26,313 nt of DNA, from the IMG/VR virus record IMGVR_UViG_3300021956_000070, positions 1-26,313 of that record; one strand, 5' to 3'. Under the pieces are notes generated by a model. The model made no database searches, was not told the origin of the DNA, and saw nothing but the letters and a program-made list of their open reading frames with translations. Below are positions 15,175 to 22,056 of this stretch, piece by piece. The position numbers were made by a program, and so were the translations under genes. The first letter of the stretch is position 1. Every line of letters begins with the position of its first letter. The stretch comes from a virus.

Positions 15175-16548
15175 TTAAATTACTCCAAAAGCAGGGGTTA
15201 AATCGCCAAGCATCGGGTTGCTCGCTGGACTTGCAGATTTCAGGAAAGCATCGATGGAGTTTGCAATCCGTTGTTGGACCGAAAGCTGTTCGCGTTGCAG
15301 GTTGAGCGCAATATCTGCGCCCCAAACTGCACCGCCAAGTGCGCCAACTTTAGAAGCGCTTGAGGTAATCGCTTGCGGCATGGATGGCAGTCCTTTTTGA
15401 GTAAGTTCCAAACCACCAGGCGGCGGAGTTTTTTTGGCGGCTGCTTGTTCGCTTTCATGCTGGATACGCTTGTTGGTTTTTTCCATCAAACTTCCGATCG
15501 CATCCTCAACGGAAGTCGTGTCCAACATTGGCGCAATGGTCACGGATTTTCCAAATCCAAAGCGCTCCTTAATCGCGTCTGCTGCTTCGTAAATCAAAGC
15601 GATGGCGCTGTTGATCGTGTTCATGACAAACAACACAAGCCCACCAAAGATTGCGGAGATGGCCGACGCCATTCCGGTCAATCCTTCTTTCAAAGAAGTC
15701 ACCCAAAACGCAATTCCCGATCCCATCGTTTTGCCAACCTCCGCAAGGACATTGTTTAGAAATCGCGCAACATAGCCAAGTTGTTCAACCACAGATTGTA
15801 AGGCTGGAACAGCAGTTGACGCCATACCGCCAAAAAAACCAGTAATGTCAACTTTTAGTCCTTTGACCGCTGCTTGAAAATCAAGAAACGCACCTCCAGA
15901 TTCTTCTGAAATCTTTGCCATTGGGCTAATTCGCGTTTCAGCTTTAGCAATTGCTGCCGGTTTCATTGCCGGAAGAAAACTAGCTCCGCTGCGCCCAAAA
16001 ATCGTGCGGGCAACTTGCATTTTGGAAGAGGAGCTTTCCAGTTGGTTGATCCCAGCAGCGATCAGTTTGAACTGCTCGTATTGGCTTTTGCCGTCGAGCA
16101 TTGCTGCACTAATTCCAATCCTAGCAAGTGCCTGTGCCGCTTTGCTTCCGGGATCAGAAATGTCAGCCATCGATGCCGCCATTTTGGACATCACGCTCGG
16201 AATCTTTTCCGCATCAACGCCAATTTTTCCAAATACTTTGGAAAGCACAGAAAACTGCGTGGCCGTCATCCCGGCTTGCTCGGCCATGACATTCATTTCC
16301 TTTGCCTTACCCATTGCATCCCACATCCCCTTTGCTGCAACAGCAACAAGTCCAGCCCCCGCCGCAGCCGCAACAAGAGGCGCAGGGATGGCGGCCAATG
16401 CCGATCCCATAGCTGCAATGGTCCCCTTTATGTCACCGCCTGCAAGCGCTTTAGTAATGTTACCAAAGGCTGTTTGTGTGCCTTTTGCGGCATCACTCAA
16501 ACCTTTTGCGTACTGGCTCCAGTCAAGTCCTAGCGAAGCGTAAATCAT
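15175..16548 (-). CDS. Tail tape measure protein
   Basis: The 457-residue protein is Ala/Gly/Ser-rich and mainly helical. It has several hydrophobic stretches typical of tape measures (AAIPAPLVAAAAGAGLVAVA, and FGGLVLFVMNTINSAIALIY) and the common AGMTATQFSVLSKVFGKIGV type of segment. Tape measures set tail length, chaperoned before assembly by the gpG/gpGT pair encoded two genes upstream. At roughly 1.5 angstrom per helical residue this length implies a short tail of about 60-70 nm. The start overlaps the previous stop as ATGA. Confidence 0.8.
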   Translation of the reverse strand: MIYASLGLDWSQYAKGLSDAAKGTQTAFGNITKALAGGDIKGTIAAMGSALAAIPAPLVAAAAGAGLVAVAAKGMWDAMGKAKEMNVMAEQAGMTATQFSVLSKVFGKIGVDAEKIPSVMSKMAASMADISDPGSKAAQALARIGISAAMLDGKSQYEQFKLIAAGINQLESSSSKMQVARTIFGRSGASFLPAMKPAAIAKAETRISPMAKISEESGGAFLDFQAAVKGLKVDITGFFGGMASTAVPALQSVVEQLGYVARFLNNVLAEVGKTMGSGIAFWVTSLKEGLTGMASAISAIFGGLVLFVMNTINSAIALIYEAADAIKERFGFGKSVTIAPMLDTTSVEDAIGSLMEKTNKRIQHESEQAAAKKTPPPGGLELTQKGLPSMPQAITSSASKVGALGGAVWGADIALNLQREQLSVQQRIANSIDAFLKSASPASNPMLGDLTPAFGVI

Positions 16549-17261
16549 AGCTTTTTGTTGTAATCCGCAGCACGGCGGGCAATTGCATTTGCCTGCATCT
16601 TAAACGCGTACCCAAGAACGCGTTGGATCTCGGTAGAATCGGAATGATTTGTCGGGTTTTCGACAAGGATCCCAAACGCTCCCGGAAGGTCATCAATCCG
16701 CACCGTGCCGTTGTTTTGCCCAGTTTGCTTTGTGATCCACGCCGCCGGATTATACCCAAACGCTTTTGCCCCGGCGACCCACCCAGCAGCAGTCACGCCT
16801 TGCTGCGCAAACAGTTTCTTTTTGAGCTTCTCAACTTGAGACGCCCATGCCGGACGCTTTGGCTTGGCAATGATTCGTTTGTTTCTCCCGCGCTTAGATT
16901 TGTACCAAGCGTACAAAGCGTCCAAAGACACATCCAATTTGTTGCGGCCTTTGCCTTTTCTGGCTTCGTCCGGAACGCGTAAAAACGCTTTTGAAAGGTC
17001 TTTAGAAATGGCTGTCTCGCCTTGAGTGCGACCCTTTTTAAAGTCCACATTGCCAGTCAACTTGCCTGCCTTTGTCACCTTGAGCGTTGCCTTTTTTCCG
17101 CCCATTGGAGGCGTGACCGCAAAAACATACTTGATGGCTCCTTTGAACTCCCGCGTGATGACCTCTTTTGCGGATTTTTTGGAACGGTAAATCTCCAGCT
17201 TCACAGCGGCCTCAAGCTGTTTTTGCGCCGTTGAAAAGTCGAGTTTGACAATGTCACTCAT
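16545..17261 (-). CDS. Basic tail-associated protein, hypothetical
   Basis: The start at 17261 (MSDIVKLDFSTAQ) has a good Shine-Dalgarno (GGAGG then GAGGAAG). It overlaps the end of the frameshifted chaperone extension by 8 nt, giving 238 residues. The frame to 17384 is a shadow. The protein is strongly basic (SKRGRNKRIIAKPKRP) with two long helical parts. Its slot between the tail chaperone and the tape measure is atypical, since these are usually adjacent. No enzyme motif is visible; it may be a tail-completion or minor tail protein. Confidence 0.6.
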   Translation of the reverse strand: MSDIVKLDFSTAQKQLEAAVKLEIYRSKKSAKEVITREFKGAIKYVFAVTPPMGGKKATLKVTKAGKLTGNVDFKKGRTQGETAISKDLSKAFLRVPDEARKGKGRNKLDVSLDALYAWYKSKRGRNKRIIAKPKRPAWASQVEKLKKKLFAQQGVTAAGWVAGAKAFGYNPAAWITKQTGQNNGTVRIDDLPGAFGILVENPTNHSDSTEIQRVLGYAFKMQANAIARRAADYNKKL

Positions 17262-17816
17262 CTTCCTCGTCCTCCAATGGTTGCGGCGACACAAACAGGT
17301 TTTCCAAGGCTTTTCTTTCGCGCCTGATAGTCCATGCCCCGTTGCCCCATATCGCCGCATGATAGATGCGCAGAAGCATTGCAAGAGGTGCCCTGCGTTG
17401 AATGTAGTCCAGCGTCCATCCGGTTTCTCGCGCCAGAACCAGGACGAATGCTTCGCCCCAGTCTGGCGCTGTTAGTTTTTTGGTGCGTCAGACTTCCCTC
17501 CAGGTTGTGGGATGACTTCGACCTGTCCGGCTTCAACGGCTTCGGCTTGCGCTTTGCACCAATCAGCAACTGGCTTTGCCAATGCCAGCGGGAACGCCCG
17601 AGAAAAGGTTTTGATGGCAGCCGTTGCAGTCTTGTCCGAAATCGCTTGTTCCACTTCCTCTGGTTCACGACTCTGCATCCACGCAACTGCCACAACCTGC
17701 TCTTGGTCAGTCATGGCTGCCAGCCCGAGTTCCATGATGGCCATTTGCGTGGTAAGTGTCCATGGACGCAATTCCAGCGGCCCGATTACCGTGTTTTTAA
17801 GGAAGAAAGGGTTCAT
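17254..17816 (-). CDS. Tail assembly chaperone fusion (gpGT-like) by programmed -1 frameshift
   Basis: Read through a -1 shift at the heptamer A AAA AAC (17481-17475), the 114-residue upstream protein gains 73 residues, giving 187. The extension has no start codon of its own. It starts LTAPDWGEAFVLVLARETGW, continues with IQRRAPLAMLLRIYHAAIWG, and ends in an acidic LEDEEDE. It is clearly protein-like and carries the ETGW-type motif seen in the second halves of phage tail chaperones. In lambda, gpG and gpGT made this way bind the tape measure and tube proteins during tail assembly. The extension ends 17256-17254, overlapping the next gene's start. Confidence 0.8.
17430..17481 (-). promoter_or_regulatory. 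-1 ribosomal frameshift signal (slippery heptamer and stem-loop)
   Basis: A AAA AAC (17481-17475) is in the canonical X XXY YYZ phase with the upstream frame and is followed at once by the TAA stop (17474-17472). Five nt after the heptamer a perfect 8-bp stem begins: GCGCCAGA (17469-17462) pairs with TCTGGCGC (17437-17430) across a 24-nt loop. Heptamer, spacer and stem are all in the range of known -1 frameshift sites. Confidence 0.8.
17472..17816 (-). CDS. Tail assembly chaperone (gpG-like, unshifted product)
   Basis: The start at 17816 (MNPFFLKNTVIGPLEL) overlaps the previous stop as ATGA, giving 114 residues. The product ends at the TAA right after the slippery site. It is helical with WTLTTQMAIMELGLAAM and a Gly/Pro-rich tail leading into the shift point. 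Its position after the tail-tube genes and before the tape measure matches gpG. Most ribosomes would make this form, and a minority the gpGT-like fusion. Confidence 0.75.
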   Translation of the reverse strand: MNPFFLKNTVIGPLELRPWTLTTQMAIMELGLAAMTDQEQVVAVAWMQSREPEEVEQAISDKTATAAIKTFSRAFPLALAKPVADWCKAQAEAVEAGQVEVIPQPGGKSDAPKN

Positions 17817-18238
17817 GCGAAACGAGCGGAGAATTCTTGTTTGAGCCACTCGGGAGAGTCTGGGTAAACGATCCCAAAAGATCTTCCGTCCTTGCGCGAG
17901 ATTCCCACAGCAGAAGAACGCGCAAACCGTTTCAAATCGCGTGCGTTGTCACGGTATCCCCGCATCCAAGAGATGTCAGAATCGGGGTGCGCTTTGCACC
18001 AATCCAAGTCTTCAAAGCGTTTGCGGAACTCATCAAAATCAATCGGTTCCCCGTCAATTTTGGCAAACACATCGCAATTGACGATCCACCGCACATGCGG
18101 CTTTCCGGTTTCGTCAACGAAGTGCTGGAAACCACCACGCTCAACGAGTGCGCCGCCTGAGGTCAACCAGGCGGCGATGATATCAGTATTGAAGCTCTTG
18201 CCCGGAGCTTCGCTGTCCTCAATTAATCGGAGGCGCAT
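17813..18238 (-). CDS. Hypothetical tail-region protein
   Basis: The 141-residue protein is charged and aromatic, with HFVDETGKPHVRWIVNCDVF, FDEFRKRFEDLDWCKAHPD and a DLKRFARSSAVGI segment. I do not recognise the family. It lies between the tail-tube pair and the tail chaperone and ends in an ATGA junction with the latter. No Shine-Dalgarno sequence is visible. Its role in the tail or in assembly is inferred only from position. Confidence 0.6.
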   Translation of the reverse strand: MRLRLIEDSEAPGKSFNTDIIAAWLTSGGALVERGGFQHFVDETGKPHVRWIVNCDVFAKIDGEPIDFDEFRKRFEDLDWCKAHPDSDISWMRGYRDNARDLKRFARSSAVGISRKDGRSFGIVYPDSPEWLKQEFSARFA

Positions 18239-18248
18239 AAATTAGTTG

Positions 18249-18563
18249 CTAAGAAGCGTTTTTGTAAATCGTGCCGGTTGCGGACCAACCACGATAGTCG
18301 TCGTTTTTGCTGTCGAGCGTGACATTGGTCCAAAGGCCTTTGCCACTTGTACCAGTCACGCCGGAAATCAAATCGCCGGTGTCAAAAGGGCAGGTGTCAC
18401 CTTTACCCTTCACGCTGATGGAATAGGACGAGTCGTAGGTTTTGGCTTCGGAATGCTGTCCGAGCGAGTTGATGAGCTGTTTGAACTCACCCTTCATTTC
18501 AAGATCAACCGATTCAATGATTGAACCGGAAGCCGTTACAATGGAGATGCCGAAAGTTGCCAT
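18249..18563 (-). CDS. Tail tube-like protein, second of a tandem pair
   Basis: The 104-residue product is beta-rich. It starts MATFGISIVTASGSIIES and carries YSISVKGKGDTCPFDTGDL, then SKNDDYRGWSATGTIY at the end. The layout parallels the gene just upstream: an FG start, a VKxKG(D/E)T segment and a final NDD-aromatic strand. This suggests a duplicated tail-tube or tube-related domain. It lies 3 nt after that gene. Confidence 0.6.
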   Translation of the reverse strand: MATFGISIVTASGSIIESVDLEMKGEFKQLINSLGQHSEAKTYDSSYSISVKGKGDTCPFDTGDLISGVTGTSGKGLWTNVTLDSKNDDYRGWSATGTIYKNAS

Positions 18564-18566
18564 GGT

Positions 18567-18866
18567 TTATTCAAAAAGGGTGTAGGTTGCTTCGGCTGTG
18601 GAGAAGTCGTCGTTGGTTTGCGAGACCTTTGAGCCCGTAAGCTTTGCGCCGGTGAAGTTGCCTTCCGGTACTGCCAGCAAAGAGGTTTCACCTTTGGTTT
18701 TCACCGTGGTAGTCGTCGTGCTGCGCGGCTTGGCCTGAACCACAACCGTCTGCCCATCGGCATCCCGGATGGTTGCAAGCTCAATAGCTTTTTCTTCGCT
18801 GGACTCTTGCAGGTAGCCGCTCGGTGCGGTCACCCCGAAATCAATGGCTCCAAATGATACAGGCAT
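18567..18866 (-). CDS. Tail tube-like protein, first of a tandem pair
   Basis: The 99-residue product begins MPVSFGAIDFGVTAPSGYLQ and contains TTTVKTKGETSLLAVPEG and a closing NDDFSTAEATYTLFE. It aligns by eye with the next gene over much of its length. Small beta-rich proteins at this point in a siphovirus usually form the tail tube. No Shine-Dalgarno is present (ACACACC precedes the ATG). Which of the pair is the main tube protein is not decidable from the window. Confidence 0.6.
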   Translation of the reverse strand: MPVSFGAIDFGVTAPSGYLQESSEEKAIELATIRDADGQTVVVQAKPRSTTTTTVKTKGETSLLAVPEGNFTGAKLTGSKVSQTNDDFSTAEATYTLFE

Positions 18867-18872
18867 GGTGTG

Positions 18873-19253
18873 TTATGGTTTTGGGCCGTAGCCCACGATG
18901 TACGGCATGGAGGTGCGCCAATGGCGTTCCTCACGAAGATTGTCAGTAGACTGTGCGACGACTCCGTAGAGTTGCACGGTGTTGGAATCCAGCACCAGAG
19001 AGCGCATTGCGGCGTCTACTTCGGCGGCAAAAGCGGCTTGTTCCGCCTTGGTGTAGTCGTCGGCTTGCGAAATCACATTGAGCGTCAGCGTGCCGCGTTG
19101 TAGCGGGCTGCCTACAACAATGTCGCTTTGCAGTTCCATCAGCACCGACTTGCCGGGAATCGCTTGGTCGTCCTGCGGTTCGCCAATGTAGACGCCCGGA
19201 AGCTCAAGAGCCAAAGCGTCTTGCACGGCTGCGGAGAATACGCCGTCGATCAT
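18873..19253 (-). CDS. Head-tail or tail-terminator protein (putative)
   Basis: The start at 19253 (MIDGVFSAAVQDALAL) overlaps the previous TGA as ATGA, giving 126 residues. Another ATG at 19283 would create a longer overlap. The protein has an alpha/beta layout, with a central strand GTLTLNVISQADDY, a helix AEQAAFAAEVDAAMRSL, and a final strand MPYIVGYGPKP. This pattern resembles tail-terminator and neck proteins of siphoviruses in size and position, just before the tube genes. The assignment is positional. Confidence 0.6.
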   Translation of the reverse strand: MIDGVFSAAVQDALALELPGVYIGEPQDDQAIPGKSVLMELQSDIVVGSPLQRGTLTLNVISQADDYTKAEQAAFAAEVDAAMRSLVLDSNTVQLYGVVAQSTDNLREERHWRTSMPYIVGYGPKP

Positions 19254-19552
19254 CGTGTCACATCCTCCAAGTAAATTTTCCACGAAACCGGATCTTCGTC
19301 CCAGCTCGTGATTCGCCGCTCGGTGCCATTAACGGAGAGCTTTGTGCCTTTCACCGGCTCGGGAAAGCCAGCCTTTGCAACGCGTACAAAGCCAGCAAAA
19401 TGCTGCTCAAACCCGCCCATAGCAAGAAGGTCGGATGTCTTTTCATTTGCAACACAATCCGCAGTCACGCCCTGATAGGTGACGCTGTCGGCCTGCATAT
19501 AGCCAAGTGCGTCCCCAAGTGCGGTTGCGGTGATGTCGCGCCAGTCAGACAT
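19250..19552 (-). CDS. Head-tail connector-like protein
   Basis: The 100-residue protein starts right after the preceding stop codon. It contains ATALGDALGYMQADSVTYQG, FAGFVRVAKAGFPEPVKGT and a closing SWKIYLEDVTR. The size, composition and position between the capsid and terminator-like genes suit a head-tail completion protein. I do not recognise a named family with confidence. Confidence 0.55.
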   Translation of the reverse strand: MSDWRDITATALGDALGYMQADSVTYQGVTADCVANEKTSDLLAMGGFEQHFAGFVRVAKAGFPEPVKGTKLSVNGTERRITSWDEDPVSWKIYLEDVTR

Positions 19553-19783
19553 TTAGATCAGCGACTCTTTTGCGCGCCGGATAGGCGGTTTAACTGCCAC
19601 AGATTCAACCACCGGCGTCCCGCGAATTGTGCGGAAGTTCTCGGGGTTCGGATTGCACACCAAAATCAATTTGCCGGGGTTGGTGTGCGCCTTGAAAAAC
19701 CGGCGAGCGTCTGCCGGTTCGGGTGAGGAAAAGATGACCTGCGGACCGCCGCCGGCGTCTTCGATAACGAGAGAGATTTTCAT
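19553..19783 (-). CDS. Small head-region hypothetical protein
   Basis: The 76-residue product reads MKISLVIEDAGGGPQVIFSS with a basic C-terminus (VKPPIRRAKESLI). It is the first gene after the terminator-like hairpin that follows the major capsid gene, and it abuts the connector-like gene. There is no Shine-Dalgarno sequence. No family is recognised. It may be a head or neck component. Confidence 0.55.
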   Translation of the reverse strand: MKISLVIEDAGGGPQVIFSSPEPADARRFFKAHTNPGKLILVCNPNPENFRTIRGTPVVESVAVKPPIRRAKESLI

Positions 19784-19806
19784 CGTGAGATAATCGGATG
19801 AAACAA

Positions 19807-19835
19807 GGGCTCCGCCCCGTTATAGAGCGGAGCCC
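19807..19835 (-). terminator. Terminator-like hairpin after the major capsid gene
   Basis: GGGCTCCGC (19807-19815) and GCGGAGCCC (19827-19835) form a perfect 9-bp GC-rich stem with an 11-nt loop. On the minus strand it is followed by TTGTTT. Partial terminators after the major capsid gene are common in phages and lower expression of the genes that follow. The next start codon is 23 nt beyond the stem. Confidence 0.7.
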
Positions 19836-19853
19836 GTGTTTAGTGGGGGACCG

Positions 19854-20735
19854 TTAAGGAGTGACGATGCGGACACCCATGTTGGTGCCCTTGCTCACAC
19901 CGTAGATGACCGATGCCGAAATGCAGGTCTTACCGGATTCGCGGCTGTAGAAGCGGCGGAAGGTGACCGGCAACCCGAGATCGGGAACGATCACTTCGGC
20001 GATTTCGATGGAATCCTGCAACGCGGCTTCGGGGTTAACCCGGCGAGCAGCCATAATCAACGCGCTGCTGTGCATTGCGAAACCGGCCAGCGCTTCGCCA
20101 TTCGCATCGCAAAGGTCGGACTCGTAAATATCGAAACCAGACACGCGAGGAACCAAGCCTTCAGCCTTGAAAGGCGTGATGCCGGGGATTTCCGCGCTGA
20201 TAAAGGTCTTGGAGATCGCGCCGTAGTACGCGGGATTCAGCAGCACCGCACGGCCCATTTTGGGAGCCTTGAGGGTCTGCGTCAGCGTCACGCCAAGATC
20301 GATGACATCCTGCCGATCAAAGTTTGCGGCGGAAGAGGAAAGCGGGGTTTGCGCGAAGTTCGCGGCAGTCACCAAGTTCCAGAGGTCGCCAAACACTTTT
20401 GCGCCAAGAGCCTGCACCATCGGCGCGAGGAAAAGACGCTCGAAATTGATTGAGGATTGGAGAACCTCGATGTCCGTAAACCCGAGCGTAACGCCCTGGT
20501 GCTGGTCGAGAGTGATGGTGCGGGCGGTCGTGTCACCGGCCACAGGAGCGTATCCAGCGCTGGTGATGTCCACAACGGACGGGACGGTTGCAAAACGCGT
20601 GGTCACGGACTGACCAGCCGATGCGACATCGCTGGAAAAATCCGTTGTGATGCCACGGAGCGGGGCAAACGCGTTGGTGAGGTAGCTCAAGGAGGCTTGA
20701 GCAATCTGGTTCAGGAAAACGCCATTGAGGGCCAT
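19854..20735 (-). CDS. Major capsid protein (putative)
   Basis: The 293-residue protein occupies the major capsid position, after protease and coiled-coil genes. It starts MALNGVFLNQIAQASLSYLT and has APLRGITTDFSSDVASAGQS, then QHQGVTLGFTDIEVLQSSIN, then GRAVLLNPAYYGAISKTFIS. It ends in a beta-rich domain with TFRRFYSRESGKTCISASVI. The layout fits an HK97-fold coat protein (P22-like or related) although short motifs do not define the family. A strong terminator follows, as expected for a highly expressed gene. The start lacks a Shine-Dalgarno sequence. Confidence 0.75.
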   Translation of the reverse strand: MALNGVFLNQIAQASLSYLTNAFAPLRGITTDFSSDVASAGQSVTTRFATVPSVVDITSAGYAPVAGDTTARTITLDQHQGVTLGFTDIEVLQSSINFERLFLAPMVQALGAKVFGDLWNLVTAANFAQTPLSSSAANFDRQDVIDLGVTLTQTLKAPKMGRAVLLNPAYYGAISKTFISAEIPGITPFKAEGLVPRVSGFDIYESDLCDANGEALAGFAMHSSALIMAARRVNPEAALQDSIEIAEVIVPDLGLPVTFRRFYSRESGKTCISASVIYGVSKGTNMGVRIVTP

Positions 20736-20756
20736 AATTATTTAAGTAGGTGAAGG

Positions 20757-21158
20757 TTAGAGCTGCATTGCTTTCTTGTTCGCGGCGTAAAACTCATTGC
20801 GCTCGCTGAATCCAAGAGTCATGTATTGCGCCCAAAGCTGTTCTTTGGTTTTCGGCGCAGAAAGTTCTTCGGGCACGATGGCAACCGGAGCCACGCCCAG
20901 ATTGGCGACGATCGCGTTGGCTTTTGCGGCGGCGTCAGCTTCGGCGGCCTTCACGGCGTCGAGCTGCTTGGCAAGTTCGAGCTTTTCAGCCTGCGACTTG
21001 TCCAGCGCCGCAGAAAGATCAGCGTGTTGAGCTTTAACAGCTTCAAATTGAGCCACCAGCGCGCTGTGCTCGGCGCTGAGTGCGTTAAGCGCAGCCACAT
21101 CCGCCTGCGCGGCAGAGAGCGCGGCCAGCGCATCGGTGAGGGTCGTAGGGAGATCCAT
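20757..21158 (-). CDS. Coiled-coil protein, possible scaffolding protein
   Basis: I start this at the ATG at 21158 (MDLPTTLTDALAAL), giving 133 residues. An upstream ATG at 21278 would run through a strong hairpin, and the 10-base motif at 21172-21181 is spaced from this ATG just as at two other genes. The protein is Ala-rich and almost all helical, with a long coiled coil (about 10-85), a Val/Ala/Pro linker, and a conserved-looking end, KTKEQLWAQYMTLGFSERNE. Its place between protease and capsid genes matches scaffolding proteins. A decoration role is less likely. Confidence 0.6.
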   Translation of the reverse strand: MDLPTTLTDALAALSAAQADVAALNALSAEHSALVAQFEAVKAQHADLSAALDKSQAEKLELAKQLDAVKAAEADAAAKANAIVANLGVAPVAIVPEELSAPKTKEQLWAQYMTLGFSERNEFYAANKKAMQL

Positions 21159-21185
21159 ACAACCAAGAGTTTCGGGACAAGCAAA

Positions 21186-21214
21186 AGCCCCCTCCGGGAC
21201 AACCGGAGAGGGCT
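21186..21214 (-). terminator. Strong terminator-like hairpin between protease and coiled-coil genes
   Basis: AGCCCCCTCCGG (21186-21197) pairs with CCGGAGAGGGCT (21203-21214). On the minus-strand RNA this is a 12-bp stem with one G-U pair and a 5-nt loop. It is followed by TTTTGCTTGTCCCGAAA and, after 27 nt in all, the next ATG. It has the features of an intrinsic terminator, but its spacing suggests an attenuator before the coiled-coil and capsid genes. Confidence 0.7.
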
Positions 21215-21246
21215 TGAATGAACCCAACTGAATGAACAACGAACGA

Positions 21247-22056
21247 CTACAGCATAGCGAGAAGCGCGTTATACGCAACTTCTTCGGTTCCGATTCCGTC
21301 GATTAAATTGGCTGCACGAGCACGCGGCGCCAAATACGCGGCCCCTGTCATGTATTCGTCAGCAACCATTCGGTTGCGGAGCACATTGTTACGGAACTGT
21401 GCGAATGAGTCGTCAACCAGCTGCTGCAAACTAGCCCGCTGAGCCGGTGTCAAAGACGGCCCCATGCCTGCGCCTTTAAGTGGACCAGAAGTGATCGGAT
21501 CCCACTTGAGCCCTTCAGCCTCGTAAGCAGCAGATTGATCCAACCACGGGATAATTGTGCCAATGGATCCCCAGGTTGAGCCGATGGAGCCGAACACTTT
21601 GTCGCAGGAAACCGCGATGTTGTACGCGGCGCTGCAAGCAGTATCGTCGGAATAAGCCACAATCGGAACCTTCAGCGACTGAATCAAATCCACCACCTCG
21701 GAACATCCGGTGCAGTTGCCGCCGGGAGAGTTAATTTCCAAAAACACGCCGCGCACATTTGCCTCCATGGCGGCTTCAAGATCCTCCGAAACCCAATCGT
21801 AATCCCACGCGCCGCAGCACGCCTCGATAGCACTGATTCCCTTTGCCAGCGTGCCCTCAATGCAGATGTGCGCGATGCCTTGCCCATCGATCTCCATCGG
21901 CTCGCGCTGAGATTTCATGCCCATTGGCATTTCGTACTCGTCCCCGTTGGCGCGCACTAGTCGCGCCTCCACCAGCTTGCGAACGGCTGCGTAGCCTCCC
22001 GGCGTGATCAGCCAAGGACGGTAGAAAACTTGCTCAATAACGCGCTGAAATTTCAT
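21247..22056 (-). CDS. S49 (SppA/gpC-like) head maturation protease
   Basis: The 269-residue protein matches the S49 peptidase fold used by lambda gpC-like head proteases. GVFLEINSPGG (104-113) is the oxyanion region. DTACSAAYNIA carries the likely nucleophile Ser142 and SGPLKGAG the general-base Lys194. SLTPAQRASLQQLVDDSFAQF and AANLIDGIGT follow as usual. It would cleave scaffold, portal or capsid proteins during head assembly. The start overlaps the portal stop as ATGA. It lacks the long scaffold extension found in lambda gpC; a separate coiled-coil gene next door may supply that part. Confidence 0.85.
   Translation of the reverse strand: MKFQRVIEQVFYRPWLITPGGYAAVRKLVEARLVRANGDEYEMPMGMKSQREPMEIDGQGIAHICIEGTLAKGISAIEACCGAWDYDWVSEDLEAAMEANVRGVFLEINSPGGNCTGCSEVVDLIQSLKVPIVAYSDDTACSAAYNIAVSCDKVFGSIGSTWGSIGTIIPWLDQSAAYEAEGLKWDPITSGPLKGAGMGPSLTPAQRASLQQLVDDSFAQFRNNVLRNRMVADEYMTGAAYLAPRARAANLIDGIGTEEVAYNALLAML

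Noticed and set aside
17258-17695. A 145-residue minus-strand open frame across the chaperone region
   Set aside because: Its composition is basic and irregular. The -1 frame reached from the slippery site gives a far better protein in the same DNA.
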